A stretch of DNA of 64,000 nt from Maniola hyperantus (GCF_902806685.2 NC_048546.1:12294534-12358533); one strand, 5' to 3'. Counted from the first letter of the stretch, positions 12,183-24,035 are shown. Made by a program: numbers and translations. The notes: generated from the sequence alone by a model not told the origin.

Positions 12183-12631
12183 AGCTGTAGCGAGCAAACG
12201 AACAAGCGGGTCACCTGATGTTAAGTGATTACCGCCGCCCATGAACATTTGCAGCACCAGAAGAACCACCGATGCGATGCCAGCCTTTTAGGAATTTGTT
12301 GGTCCACCCCTTGAATAGGGTTAACCCCATGTTGTAATCCGCAGAAGGGAATTGATTCCATAGTTTGTATGTGCGTGGAAAAAGGATCTGGCACAACGGT
12401 CGGTCGAAGTGCTCCAGAAACCCAGGTGGCGAGGGTGGAATTGATTGCGGTGGCGTGCGGTGCGGTTGTAAAAAAGGAGGGTAGAATGAGATCATACAAC
12501 TCTTTGGAACACTCTCCATTATAGAGGCGATAGAACACGCACAGAGAGCTATGTCTCTGCAGTGTTCCAGGCATTCCAACGAGCCGGTTAGTTTGGGATC
12601 GTACACAAGTTGAACAGTATTTCAGCATCAC
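12183..12631 (-). mobile_element. Non-LTR retrotransposon 3' end (Jockey/CR1-like RT C-terminus), frameshifted
   Basis: Two overlapping minus-strand frames together match the C-terminal end of lepidopteran Jockey-like reverse transcriptases: VFYRLYNGECSKELYDLI, then FPRTYKLWNQFPSA, then NPIQGVDQQIPKRLASHR. The frame changes show it is broken. The 3' tail ends in the common lepidopteran string CACCTGATGTTAAGTGATTA / GAGCAAACGAACAAGCGGG. Confidence 0.75.
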
Positions 12632-12765
12632 AGGAAGGTTGAATTTATATTTTTGACTTCTTATTTCTAAAGGGTGGCATATCTACTGACCAAAAGGGAA
12701 GGGTTTTCCTAATCTTTTGAAATGTGCACCATAACACCCTAGTTATTTATAGGGTCAAGAATAAA

Positions 12766-12979
12766 TCCATACTAATATTATAAATGCGAAAGTGTGTCTG
12801 TCTGTCTGCTAGCTTTTCACGGCCCAACTGTTCAATCGATTTTGATGAAATTTGGTACAGAGTTAGCTTATATTCCGGGGAAGGACATAGGCTACTTTTC
12901 ATCCCGGAAAATTGATGAGTATCCACGGAGATTTTTGAAAACCTAAATCCACGCGTACGAAGTCGCGGGCATCAGCTAG
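12766..12979 (+). mobile_element. Helitron-like element (GCTAGCTTTTCACGG subtype)
   Basis: Full-length copy from A/TCCATACTAATATTATAAAT to ACGAAGTCGCGGGCATCAG and CTAG/T, between RhoGAP and LSM1. Confidence 0.75.
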
Positions 12980-13027
12980 TAATAAATAATACTAAGTATT
13001 TTTTACATAGGCAAATATGTAGTTAAC

Positions 13028-13136
13028 TAAATAATTTTAAATACATATCAAAAATTGCGTAACCGGCAGGAATCGAACCTGCATCTTCTGGGTTCGCGCC
13101 CGATGCCAATTTTTGATATGTATTTAAAATTATTTA
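13028..13136. repeat. Perfect 30-bp inverted repeat around a tRNA 3'-half-like loop
   Basis: Left arm 13028-13057 and right arm 13107-13136 are exact reverse complements, spaced by 49 bp. On the minus strand the spacer contains GCAGGTTCGATTCCTGC, which forms a perfect 5-bp T-arm with a B-box loop and is preceded by sequence like the 3' side of an anticodon arm. No acceptor or D-arm can be found, so it is not a tRNA gene. Confidence 0.75.
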
Positions 13137-13399
13137 CTAATTTCCTTGAAGTGTAGGTATACACTAAAAAAAATTATTAAAAATGTAGGTAACTAGTATT
13201 AAGTTTAATATGTATGTGTTCAAGTGTCATAATACCTATGAAAGATTTATGTAAACTTAGAAAATAATTTGCAACCATTAATAAAGTAAATGTGTTTATT
13301 TTTATTACTTTAGAATATACATACAGTCTAGTTTTCTTTACTTTAATTAATTTTAAAACATGGTTAGGTAAATTATATTTATTTATTTATGTATGACTA

Positions 13400-14635
13400 T
13401 CAAAACATATCATCGTGTCCTAAGTCCGCTAGTAAATTTAGACCTCTATCTTTGAGGGCTTTTGAGAGCAACTTCTGTTGTTCTATTTTAGCATCTTGTT
13501 CTCTTCTCTGTGCATCTAGAATGTCATCTACTGAGACTTCTGTTAGGGGCAGATTCTCTTCTTTATCTTTATCCTGAAATGTAAAAAAACAACTATGATC
13601 TATGAACTATGAAACAACATATTATGATTACAATAATATTAAAAAGCGAAAGTTTGTATATGTGTGTGTATGTTTGTTACTTCTTCACGCAAAAACTACT
13701 GGACGGATTTGGCTGAAATTTGGAACGGAGATAGATTATACCCTGGATTAAAACATAGGCTACTTTTCATCCCGGAAAATCAAAGAGTTCCCGCAGGATT
13801 TTGAAAAACATGAATCCACGCGGACGAAGTCGCGGGCATCAGCTAGTATTATATAAAAGAAACTGAATTTTGGAGTTTGGACTTAAAATTGACAAAATAT
13901 TTTTTTGGTTTAATATCTTTTTTTGTGATTTTTACTAGTTTATTCAATACAAATATAAGCTTTTCACAGCCCAATGTTAAATTATTTTTAACAATTGAGA
14001 TAGCTTGCATTCCAAGGAAGGACTTAAGCTACTTTTTGTCCCATAAAATCAAAGAGTGCCCATGACATTCTAAAAATCCTAAATCTATGTCGATGAAGTC
14101 GCAGGAATCTTCTACTCAGTACAGAGATAACTTGCTTCTTGGAGATAGACACAGGTTACGTTTCATCCCGGAAAATCAAAGTTTCCACTGGATTTTAAAA
14201 AACTAATTCCAAGCAGACAAAGTACCTAAATAGTAAAATATACTTACTTATATTTATTAATACAATACTAATAAAAGTAAATACAGAAGCTGTATATGTG
14301 AGCTATACAACGGTTGCTACTTACAATTTCTCCCAACAGCACGACATTTTCACCTCGAACTATGAAGATTCCTCGCGGTATATCACCATACTCGCGACCA
14401 ACATGTATCCTTTCTATAGTTCTATGCAGTACTAGGTTAGCAAACTGGTCCACGCAACGCAAGTAACCGATCAACGTCCTTCCATCTCGTAGCAACACCA
14501 TAAGTTTCTCTTTAAATAAGCAGTTGATAAAATATACTGAATAAAAAAAACAATAAAGCTAAAACAAGGAAACGTACTATCCAGTTCGTCCAATAAATGT
14601 GCAGTCCCTGCAAGTGGGTTTACATTATTTGACAT
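13400..14635 (-). CDS. LSM1: U6 snRNA-associated Sm-like protein LSm1, 3 exons, 138 aa
   Basis: Subunit of the cytoplasmic LSm1-7 ring, which binds the 3' ends of deadenylated mRNAs, associates with Pat1 and promotes decapping in P bodies. Coding exons: 14635-14578, 14509-14325, 13573-13400; frame continues through both GT-AG introns. The start MSNNVNPLAGTAHLLDELDK resembles the family N-terminus. The Sm fold (about residues 20-81) contains LLRDGRTLIGYLRCVDQFAN (Sm1) and IPRGIFIVRGENVVLLGEI (Sm2), with the RNA-contacting D-x-F-A-N and R-G-E-N residues present. The third exon encodes the helical LSm1-specific tail (VSVDDILDAQRREQDAKIEQ) and ends DDMF. Length agrees with human LSM1 (133 aa). 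An AATAAA-type signal on the minus strand lies about 10 bp past the stop. Confidence 0.96.
13630..13846 (+). mobile_element. Helitron-like element (CACGCAAAAACTACTGGACG subtype)
   Basis: In LSM1 intron 2. Contains TTTGGCTGAAATTTGGAACG and ATTATACCCTGGATTAAAAC, and ends CGCGGGCATCAGCTAG/T. The 5' part differs from the other subtypes, but the last 100 bp are shared. Confidence 0.7.
13955..14230 (+). mobile_element. Decayed Helitron-like fragments
   Basis: Two degenerate pieces, AGCTTTTCACAGCCCAATG to ATGAAGTCGCAGGAATCTTC and then TACAGAGATAACTTGC to CCAAGCAGACAAAGT, in LSM1 intron 2. Confidence 0.5.
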
Positions 14636-15342
14636 CTTTTTGGATATATGTCGGGGATTACTTGGTAATGGTCGAAAAATATGAAGATATCATCAAAACA
14701 AAACAAGCAAAAAGATGAGTGTTGAGACTCGACCACTCGACCACGACTCGACAAAGAGTATTATAATCGAACTCGATGATGATCAATCTATGATGATGAT
14801 GAGCAATGATGAGGGTCAGAGGATGAATTTTTTGTAGCAGAAGTTTTTGTTTTTGACCAAAGAGTATTGTTTTTTTACTTTTTTTGACACTTAACGTTTT
14901 TGATCACAGAAGACCTACAGATATGCAACTACCGTAGATTGAGTAAAAAAGCTAGACTGAAGTACTGTGTAACCGCGTATGAGATAGCAATAGCACGATG
15001 TAACGATAAATAACACGACAATTTACCATTGTTTAGTAGTCAATATTTGTATTAACCGATCAACAATATTTGTATTTAACGTTTTTTAAGTGAAAACAAG
15101 TAAATAACTAATGAGAAATACATTGACGCCACGAATTCTCAAAGTTTGTTTTGCAACTAAAGTTGTATTCCTTGAAAAAAATCGGTTACACGATAAGGGA
15201 AAAAAAATAGGTTAGCTGCGTCTCTGTTTATCACATTAGTAACTTTATCTGTGCTCTCTTTTTAGTGTGAATGAGAAAGCAAACGTTCCTTTGTCTAGAT
15301 TTTTACTCAGTCTACGGCAACTACAGTCTACACTCTACACTA
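14636..15342. other. Intergenic region between LSM1 and NAXD
   Basis: Contains the presumed LSM1 promoter. Around 14745-14815 there is a GATGATG/ATGATGA-rich stretch. Nothing coding is recognised. Confidence 0.4.
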
Positions 15343-15498
15343 CAGTGCGACAAGGCTCTCTTGGCACTTGAATGACATTGGCAGGGGGGCGCTGTCGGAG
15401 AACAAAGGCTTAGAATATTCAAACAAGAACAAACGGGATACTTGACGGCAACGTTAGTTCCGATTTTTGCCACGCGCCAAGATAGCCTTGTCGCACTG
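15343..15498. mobile_element. 156-bp MITE, TIR CAGTGCGACAAGGCT, TA target
   Basis: Begins TA/CAGTGCGACAAGGCTCTCTT and ends AAGATAGCCTTGTCGCACTG/TA. TIRs of about 23 bp and TA duplication suggest a Tc1/mariner-type source. Other copies: 17097-17252, 43112-43260, 48655-48810. Confidence 0.85.
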
Positions 15499-15704
15499 TA
15501 GCGTGGGCGTAGCCCCCTGAGTCCCAGTGGTCCCAGTATAAATAAAAGGAATAACATTTCACAAGGAGCTCTGCTTGAGCGAGAGGGACTGAGGGGACCA
15601 CGCTCTCAGAATAAGTGGCCACGCTATTGCACATCTGTAATATCTGTGGGATTTGAGAATTTAAAGAGAAAAACAAATGCTCATATAAATAATATTAATT
15701 TTTA

Positions 15705-17932
15705 TTAAGAAAATAAATCATCAAATGCTGAATGTATTTCATTTAACATGTTTGAAGCAAGCATGCTTCTGCCATATATCTGAAAAGCCTTCGAATTACA
15801 AGCTCTCGTAAGCTTAGCAGCTGCGTATGCTGCCACACTTTGTGCCAGTTGTGGAGACTTGTTGTCTTCACATAGATTGGCCTTCAGTCCCCAATTTAAA
15901 AAAGTCCCTAATGCACCTGCCAAAATATCTCCTTGACCGCCTGCACGTCTACCAGAACCTCCTTCTTGCAGAGACCAGTCAAATGCGCCAGTGTTTGAAA
16001 AATACATGTCCTTTTGACCCTTTTGCAAAATAGTAACATAACTGCCCCAATATTTATACCAAGGTTCATCACTTTCCGGAACCGAACGTTTTAACCTGTT
16101 TACTTCCACTCCATTAGGTGTAAGAATTGCACCAGGACTTGGATAATCTTTCAGTATTAGTACATTTTTATGGATTGCATACAAGCCATCTGCATCAATG
16201 ACTAAGGGTTTTTGCAATTCTCTACAAATTGTAATTATTTCGTAGGCCAGGTCTAATGCTTCTGGTGATCTGCCTAAGCCTGGTCCAATAATAACAACAT
16301 GAAAACTAGGTAGTATAGAGCTAATATTTATGGAAGTATGTGGAATGACAACAAGATCTGGGCTGTACGATTTAATAACTGGTGCTGCATTTTCTGTTGT
16401 GATTACAGTAACCAAATCTGCCCCAACCTGAGAAAAAACAATTAACTAAGTTACTGCTTTTACTTACCTATGTACCTACCTACCTATTAAAATTAACAAT
16501 AAAGAACGATCGTGTCAGTCTACGATTTTAAACACCATGCACGATTTAACAGCAGGTACCCTAAGCCAGTGAATTCGAATAGTGTGAAAACGCCTTATTT
16601 TTATTGAATCATTTTTGAAGTGCAAACTTCTTTAGTGCGTTGGGTGAATTCGGATGGGATGGGCACAAAAACTATAAGGCCGCGTCAGCGACATGCTAAT
16701 TTTTGGGTAGGTATGGAAATTAAACTTAATAATAAGAAAATAAAGTTTAATATTAATTGCAGCAAATCTAGTTCGAATACGAATATTGTAAAATAGTTCC
16801 ATGATTTGATAGGTTTCTAAAAAAATGGAACTTTATTTCTTATAGAAATAGTTAGACTGATTTATATTGATTTATATTTGTAATTTTGATTGGGTTCCGT
16901 ATCGATAGTGATACTGTTATTGTATTCTGTTGGTGGCATTGATTTGTGAGTCTCAACTATTTTTGAAGTGAAATGAAAACTATCGTTGCCAACATGCTAA
17001 TGTTAATATTGGGTATATAATATATATATATATATATATAATATAATAAGTAGGTACGGCTTTGTATAGCATTGTCTCTGTCATTCATACCTCCTACAGT
17101 GCGACAAGGCTATCTTGGCGCGTGGCGAAAATCGGAACTAACGTTACCGTCAAGTATCCCGTTTGTTCTTGTTTGAATATTCTAAGCCTTTGTTTTCCAA
17201 CAGCGCCCCCCTGTCTATGTCATTCAAGTGCCAAGAGAGCCTTGTCGCACTGTATGAGATGTTGTCGGTCTCAACGACAGAGACAATGTTCTACGAAACT
17301 GCTATCTCTTTCTAAAGGTTTATGTACAATATTTCCTGCCGGGTACTGTACCTAGTTATATCTGTAACTTTAAGTATAACGTGTTGCCCGTATGATATGC
17401 ATATTCGATAATATAAGTAGGTAAGGTACATAATATTATATTTAACTACCTAGTTACTTAGGTACTTACCTATATAATATAAATTATAAACATTAATCAA
17501 AAATTTACCTATAATTTTTAATTCTACAATTAATTAGAAAATCCAAAAAAACCAATGTTATTTCATATTTTTAAGTTTTCACTTCTGTCGCTCTCAGTCC
17601 CCAGACTGCCATTTTCCTTTTTAATAGGTATTTTTTTATAATTAAAAATTAAAAACTAGGTAGGTAAGTAGTTAGGTACATAATATTATGTTTATTACCT
17701 TTAAAGCTGATATAGCCGCAAAATATGGTGCTCCAGTATATTCCACAGAACCTCCAATGACTCCAATTTTTCCAACTTCTCCCTTCCTTTTACCATTTAA
17801 CTCAGGAACAATCTCTTTGCTAAATTCTTCTAAATTATCCTTATTAACGTTAGAGCATTCATCAACTATTAAAAGATCAATTCCCAAAAACTGTGAACTG
17901 ATCACAAAAAAAACACTGCACAATATCTTCAT
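15705..17932 (-). CDS. NAXD: ATP-dependent (S)-NAD(P)H-hydrate dehydratase, 2 exons, 318 aa
   Basis: Repairs damaged nicotinamide cofactors by ATP-dependent dehydration of (S)-NAD(P)HX, working with the epimerase NAXE. Exons 17932-17699 and 16427-15705 join in frame (ALK/VGAD) by GT-AG splicing. The open frame extends upstream without an ATG; the first ATG (17932) gives MKILCSVFFVISSQFLG, a hydrophobic N-terminus that may target a mitochondrion or the secretory route. Family motifs in order: GKIGVIGGSVEYTGAPYF (55-72), IGPGLGR (about 125-131), VIDADGL (about 154-160), LTPN (180-183) and GGQGDILAG (241-249) with the likely catalytic Asp near 245. The size matches the eukaryotic family. A minus-strand AATAAA (15706-15701) overlaps the stop codon. 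The intron carries a nested pair of MITEs. Confidence 0.95.
17015..17043. repeat. (AT)n microsatellite
   Basis: TA dinucleotides in the NAXD intron beside the nested MITE pair. Confidence 0.85.
17055..17350. mobile_element. MITE of the CAGTACGCGGCAG family, carrying a second MITE
   Basis: The outer element has GCATTGTCTCTGTCATTC on the left and ACGACAGAGACAATG, TTTCTAAAGGTTTATGTACA and GGGTACTG on the right, like the complete copy at 54901-55091. Its left terminus is decayed. The CAGTGCGACAAGG element (17097-17252) splits it. Confidence 0.7.
17097..17252. mobile_element. 156-bp MITE, TIR CAGTGCGACAAGGCT, nested
   Basis: Flanked by TA on both sides and inserted in reverse relative to the 15343 copy, within another MITE and within the NAXD intron. 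Confidence 0.85.
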
Positions 17933-19038
17933 TTTTCTACTTTTCAACAATGATTAAACCTTGATCAAACACTTCTCACATTAGATTGGTGATTCTGAAT
18001 GGTCGGTATGGGTAGGTACCTATATGTACAGTTTATTGCATGTTTTAACCTTGAATGCCGAGTGCCGACAGAGATAATATTATTATTATTAAGTAACACA
18101 TCTGTAGAGCAGTTGTCTGATCAGTGATCAGATCGATTACAGTGGAACTTGTACCCGACATACCCGGACTGGTTTTGTAAGTGCACCAGTATATTTTGAT
18201 ATTCGTAATGGCCTAGTCTCGTGCATACGGTAGGTAGGTACCTACCGCAGACTTGACTTTCATTCGTTCTGCATTTTTTTCACACGTTTCCATTATTTGT
18301 TTTGAAAAAGTATTGAGTATGGGTTTTACATTTAAATAATATGCAAGCTACACCGAGAAACCACACGACTATCGGAACGCGCTCTTAGAGAAAAGTTTAC
18401 CTACGTCATTTCAGTTTTAAGTTGTAGGTACCTTCCTATCGGTATTGAAAAAACCCGGCCAAGTGCGAGTCAGACTCGCGCACTGAGGGTTCCGTCTTAC
18501 AATCGTATTTTATCGACATTTTGCATGATAAATCAAAAACTATAATACCTAAAAATAAATAAAAATCTGTTTTAGAATGTAGACGTACATATGAGCCTTT
18601 GTGAAATGCAAAAACTATAGGTAGTTACCTATGTTTTTACAGCTGATGATTGATTTTTTACTGTTTTTAGGTGTTGCCAATATTTTTATTGAGCTATCGC
18701 GCGTCGCGTCGTGCGACTCCTCGACAATGTTTAACCAAGGTTTAACCACTGGTTTGCACGTTTACAATGTTACCCGTCCCGTGAGGACTGTATATCTATA
18801 GTCTGTGGACTTGAGTTGACATGTTGACATTTTATGGCTGGCCTGGCTCTATGAAATCCGAAATCTTGTCTATGAATCAATCGTAGAATTATTTTTTCTC
18901 AAATTCTCTTCCGTGTAAAGTGTATTACAATGCCTTAAAATTGAATTAATGTGTAATATTCCACGCCGAAAACGAGTGCAGTAATATGTTTAAAGACCCT
19001 GTGCTTATAGTTTATACATAAATCCGAAAAAGTCCACG
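17933..19038. other. Divergent upstream region of NAXD (-) and Dok (+)
   Basis: About 1.1 kb between divergent start codons, so both promoters probably lie here. Bases 18448-18600 (ACCCGGCCAAGTGCGAGTCA onward) are a fragment of the AGGGTTCCG interspersed family also seen at 2477 and 63515. No other coding sequence seen. Confidence 0.5.
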
Positions 19039-21248
19039 ATGGATCAAGACGACGAAATTAAATCGGGTTGTTTATTATTTCCACCAGCCGGAGGGAACAT
19101 GTTCAGTAAATTCCCCAAAAGAGTACGTAATTGTTTAATAATATTAGACTATTGAAAGTCTTAAGATGTTCTATTCACCATGCTGCCTTGTTTATATGAC
19201 CGCATGACACTACTTTGACGATATTCATAGAAAGTGACTCAAGGAATGCATCAGTGCCTACTTGGTATATACCTAGTACCTACATTACGTGAATAGTTAG
19301 AAGTATCAACGATTCACATTTTACATATTGCGTGTTGATTACGAATTCAAAATAAGTTTGTATAACAAGCGGAAATATTTGCTAGGTACTGGTTTTTAGA
19401 AATCTGTATAAATTATGAATAGAAGTTACTATTCCAGTAATTCTTTAGACTCCATAGAAAGCAATATTTTGCAGATGTTGCGTTTGTTGTATGTTGATTT
19501 ATATACAAATATAAATAAACATTATGTAGATTGTTTGAAACATACTTACTTGAGTATTCCAAATTGAAACAAGAAATTCTAGTATTATAATAATAATAAA
19601 ACTTTGTGTTAAAGTTTGCATAATATAATTAATTAGCAATAATGATAATAATATTACGAAAATATCATGAATCTTTTCTTAATTACAGAAAAACTGGCAA
19701 CAAAAGTACTGTATGCTCTTCACTGCTAGTATACAAGGTATTGAACGACTTGAGATTTACGACAATAAGGACGATGTTACTTCTGGGGCCATCCCAAAAG
19801 TTATAACACTCGAAAATTGTATAAAAATTACACATTCTAGTCCCAACATGATTACTATACTGGCTAAGTCACATACTCAACAAATCAGCACCCAGTCAGA
19901 GGCAGAAACTTTGGAATGGGTAACGGCTCTGCAGTCTGTAGCATTTAAAGGAAGAGACTCCAGTCCCATCAGTTGTGATGAAGACAATGACTTGTACTGT
20001 TCATCTGGAGAGGGGGTGTTTTCCGTCAAAATGTGCTCCTCAGAAGCTTCAACCAGATGTGGATTTGAACCCATGAGATACCTTTTACTATTGACTGCTA
20101 CAGCAATAGAATTAAGAGATGTCAATGACAACAAATTGTATGCTACATGGCCATACAGATACATAAGACGGTACGGGTACAGACAGGGTAAATTTACTTT
20201 TGAGGCTGGCAGGAAATGTGACACAGGGGAAGGAATCTTCCACCTGGAGCATCCGAATCAGTCTGAAATATTCAAATGTTTGTCTCTGAAAATGAAAACA
20301 ATGAAACAGATGATTGGAAATGACAACCTGAACAGCCCAGAGCATGCAGAGTTTAATATCCAGCCTATTGCTAATCTGTTTCCTGGTTCCCGCAGTCCAT
20401 TGGTAGCAACCAGACCAGACGATTTGAACTTAAGCTCTCTCTCTTTTAAAACAGCCTCCGTCTCGAGCCATCAAACTGCAAGTACAGATAGAGATAATGT
20501 ACCTCTTCTGATGCCTAAACCTGCACTGAAGCCCAAGCCTCAGAAGCCTCCTCGTAAAATCATTAATCTCCATAAACCAGCAGTCAAAGATATTCCCAGC
20601 TCAACAGATGAAAGCATCGACTTTGGCAGATACAAAAAACTTGACAATTATGAACCTATTGAGCAAATCAAACGAGACCACAGTCCCCCTTCAGTGCCAT
20701 ATGACAAAGTAGAAGTAAGAAGTGAAGCTTGGAAGACATTAGGTATCGATGACCCTGACCACACTGAGTTCACTCCAAATTTAGGTGACAATCCGAACTG
20801 TATGAAACTAATATCACGGTCTCAGGATAATTTGAACACAACCGGGCCTGAGGCATCGAGGATTATCCTTTTACCGAGCCCTGTAGTCGATCCTGAAGAT
20901 GAGAACTATGACAGATTGCAATATTTCGGGTCTACAAGTAAACTGAATAAGTCTTCCAAGTACAAAAAAATTGAAGCTCGACCTAACACGCTAGCTCTGG
21001 GCGAGCCTAAGAATAAAGACACATGGAATGATTACGATGAAGTGGAAAATGTCATGCAAACTGCAAGATTGGCAGATGACTCTCACCTAGGATATGGCAT
21101 GATACGTAAGCCCAACACGCCCGGTCCACAGGTGCCCACAGCCGCTCAGGCCCAAGCATTACAAAACCAAGTTGGGTTAGAGGAAGTTAACCATAACACT
21201 TGCAATGGTACAGATTATGCAATTGTTAGCCGTCCAAAAAGAGTGTAA
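19039..21248 (+). CDS. Dok: Docking protein (Dok family) with PH and IRS-type PTB domains, 2 exons, 547 aa
   Basis: Adaptor of tyrosine-kinase signalling at the inner face of the plasma membrane. Exons 19039-19122 and 19689-21248; the join reads FPKR/KNWQQKYC in frame across a GT-AG intron. The start ATG opens MDQDDEIKSGCLLFPPAGG, the expected first strand of the PH domain (about residues 7-115, ending with the SEAETLEWVTALQ helix). The IRS-type PTB domain spans about 131-236 and contains RYLLLLTATAIEL, WPYRYIRRYG and FEAGRKCDTGEGIFHLEH. The rest is disordered: a proline/lysine stretch (305-317, KPALKPKPQKPPRK) that may bind SH3 domains, and tyrosines in contexts fit for SH2 recruitment (NYEPI, ENYDRL, NDYDEV, TDYAIV). 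An AATAAA lies at 21284-21289. Confidence 0.93.
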
Positions 21249-22876
21249 TTTGTGAGATTACATTTTCAAAGACTGAATGAGACAATAAAAAACCACATTG
21301 ATGTTCACTGTCTTGTGTTACCTAAAATTTTATAAACAGTAAAAAGTTTTTTACTGAATAGAATTATACTTAAGTATTTCATGTTAAATTTTAAGACAAA
21401 CAGAGTGGCAAAAAAGGCATAAACTAAGTATATAAATTGTAACAATACATTCCCAAATAAAATAAGCAATAAAATATAATATATATGAAGGTAATATGAG
21501 TAGCAATGCTGAAAAACATTCAGTATCATGTCTATGCAATTTTTTCTTAGTTTAAGCTAATAATTTCTTATAACTTTTAATTATTAGTTGACTCCTACAT
21601 AAGCAGTTGTTCATTTCTTATTTAATTTTTACAAAAATAAAAGGTAATTTCTTAATCTCAGTATTGTATCAAAATCTCAATTTGTGAATATTGTAATAAT
21701 TGATTTCTTTCTTAGTTAAAATAATAATCAAGAGTATTAATATCTCAAATTTGAGACTGTCTTAGCATTCCCATTTTGATGTTAATTATGAATATTTTGA
21801 ATATTTGTATGGTGTAAGAAGTGGTTATTTATGATGGTAAGTACATATATTTTATACACAATTTATAGAGATTATTCATTATTCTAATATCTAATTATAC
21901 ACTTACCTATTGTGATTTTATTGTGCCTTATACCTATTTTCTAAAGTATGTTACGAAAGTCGACTACAAGTAAACAATTTAATTCCAAGGACAAAACATG
22001 AAGTATAATTTTTGACTTGGACAAGTAACTTTTGTGACAAAATATTATGTTCCTGTTCCTACAAAAGATAATTTTCATTAATTGAATTTATGAAATGAAA
22101 TGTTTAAAGTATTCAGCAACCAAAGGGAAAATATGGCATTCATATTATAATATTATGTTTATTTCTAGAGTATGACTAGCTCTCCTGTTTTGTGTTATAG
22201 AAATACTTTTTTTAATTACCCAGTTTTGGACTAAAATTGAAATTGAAAAAATGTGTAATTTACTTGTATGTACTTATAGGGGACAGCTGCCATCCAGATA
22301 TCCAGGTTTGATCCAATAAATACATACATATAGATTTATTTTTCTATGAATGTTTACCATAAGGTGCCAATTTAAGTACAATAAAAAAACCTAGTTATTT
22401 TATAATTGTACATCTTACTGTTGAATTTAATATGGAGGATGCCCATCTTGTATTAAGTACATTTCCATATTTTAGTCTATGAAATTGCTATGTTACTTAC
22501 TCATATTTTTCAATTGTTTTATATTAGTAGAGGAGCCATATAATAAACAAGCCATGTAATCTTTGCTTAATGTTTTATTTGAACCCTAAATAAATGATCA
22601 ATAGACAGCCATTTGAGTGATGTACATTGTAGGTATTTAGGTCAGTTATAGTACATACTTATAAAATAATTCACATATGTACTAGCTATACATCTAGTTT
22701 TAGTTTTGTTATGAGATTGTAAACGACTAATATACAGTTAAGGAGGAAGTACAAAACATGGTCTATCATGCATATATAAATAAAACAGAAGTTTACTTAA
22801 AAATTATATTACTTCTTCTAATAAAATAAATATAATTTACAAATTATTAGGTACCTAATACTATTTAAGTAAACGT
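21249..22876. other. Convergent 3' region of Dok and DNLZ
   Basis: Very AT-rich. AATAAA signals lie at 21284 and again near 22300-22590, so a long Dok 3' UTR is possible. I see no repeat family and no convincing open frame. Confidence 0.5.
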
Positions 22877-23398
22877 CTAGCCATCTAACACTTTTTTTTC
22901 AACATTTAGGATAATTTCTTCAGCGATAAATTCTAAATCGTCAGACATTATTTTCTGAACAGTTTCTCCCTTTTCAGCCATTATATCTTCGATGTTCTTC
23001 TTTCCATTCATATCAGAGAACCAGTTAAGGTTGTCGGCAATCAAATGTTTGTTTTCGCAGCCATCGCATATAACAATAACGACACCTTTGTAATATGCCA
23101 ACTTTGTGATATATTTGGAATTGCGGGTATTACATTTTTTGCATGTAAACATAAGTTGAAACTTTCCTTCGGTTTTCCTTTGTTCGCTCGTTAGTTGGAC
23201 GCCGTTAAACTTCGACAGGGTTGTGCTGAAGTGTCTCGGAGACTGGATCTTGGGAGTGGAACATGACACTGGATTCACGGGAACCAGAAATCTCCTGCCG
23301 AAGAACGAATTCCCACTGCTTGGAAAGTAAACCACATTATTTAACAAACGTGGTTTGTGGTATTTAACCACGAAATCTATAAGGGTTTTACAGGACAT
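22877..23398 (-). CDS. DNLZ: DNL-type zinc finger protein (Tim15/Zim17/Hep1), mitochondrial, 173 aa
   Basis: Zinc-binding partner that keeps mitochondrial Hsp70 soluble and thereby supports matrix import and folding. A single coding exon. The frame is open further upstream but has no ATG before 23398, which also has A at -3; the protein then begins MSCKTLIDFVVKYHKPR, an Arg/Lys-containing presequence without acids for the first few residues after Asp8. The zinc ribbon uses C86-x2-C89 (FTCKKC) and C111-x2-C114 (ICDGC), followed by the family's name-giving ADNLNWF (D122-N123-L124). The C-terminus EDIMAEKGETVQKI is typical. Length fits the animal family. It lies tail to tail with Dok. Confidence 0.94.
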   Translation of the reverse strand: MSCKTLIDFVVKYHKPRLLNNVVYFPSSGNSFFGRRFLVPVNPVSCSTPKIQSPRHFSTTLSKFNGVQLTSEQRKTEGKFQLMFTCKKCNTRNSKYITKLAYYKGVVIVICDGCENKHLIADNLNWFSDMNGKKNIEDIMAEKGETVQKIMSDDLEFIAEEIILNVEKKVLDG

Positions 23399-23884
23399 TT
23401 TGAAAACATTTAACCTATAATATTTATATTGTAGAAAAGAAAACTTTACTTTTAATTGCTCTATAAATTCATCGAACAACACCAACACCACCAAAACACC
23501 ATAGATTGCCACAGACCAATAACTTATAGGATACAGACCGCTAACTCCATAGACGATGTTTGTTTCAGTAGTAAGGGGAAGTGGGAGGCAAGGAATTTAT
23601 ATAACAAATTGTCATTGTAGTAGTGATTGTCTGTCTCACATTTTATTGGTTTTTACTATGAGAATCCACAGGACCATCTCTTTCTAACTTTATATAATAT
23701 ATAGCAATTATATGCCCGGATTGTCGTAAATTAGGGATGGCGTGACAGCAGGAAAACCGTAACTTTTTAGTGATGTCCTTTTTACAGATTTTAACGGTTT
23801 TGCTATTAATTACCGATTTTCAGTATTTATCGGTAATCCTACTAATAATTATTTAGGAATTTAGTTTTTCAAAAGAAAAATCAA
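23399..23884. other. Upstream region of DNLZ
   Basis: Probably carries the DNLZ promoter and 5' UTR. Around 23750-23850 there is a self-similar stretch (TAACGGTTTTGCTATTAATT, ATTACCGATTTTCAGTATTT) of unknown type. Nothing coding. Confidence 0.4.
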
Positions 23885-24035
23885 ACAAATTTATCAAAAT
23901 ATAAAAACTTTATTTAGAATAAATAATAAGCGACTCTACCACCGGTTCGGAAAGCAGATTCTATTGAGAAGAGCCGGCAAGAAACTCAATAGTTGCTCTC
24001 TTTTTTGTAGTGTATTACATTATTTTAAGACTTGT
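23885..24035 (-). mobile_element. LINE 3' tail (L2/CR1-like)
   Basis: Minus strand reads GAGTTTCTTGCCGGCTCTTC, GAATCTGCTTTCCGAACCGG, TGGTAGAGTCGC and a short A/T-rich end, a 3' end common to lepidopteran LINEs. A related tail is at 62451-62530. Confidence 0.6.

Noticed and set aside
13058..13106. Possible tRNA gene with B box
   Set aside because: Only a T-arm and part of an anticodon arm are present; acceptor and D-arm are missing.
15321..15676. Minus-strand frames with similar residues at 15.4, 17.1 and 48.6 kb
   Set aside because: The shared peptide comes from the CAGTGCGACAAGG MITE; it is not a protein family.
23399..23512. Longer 211-residue DNLZ start
   Set aside because: The upstream frame has no ATG; the extension starts at a GTG, which is not used in animal nuclear genes.
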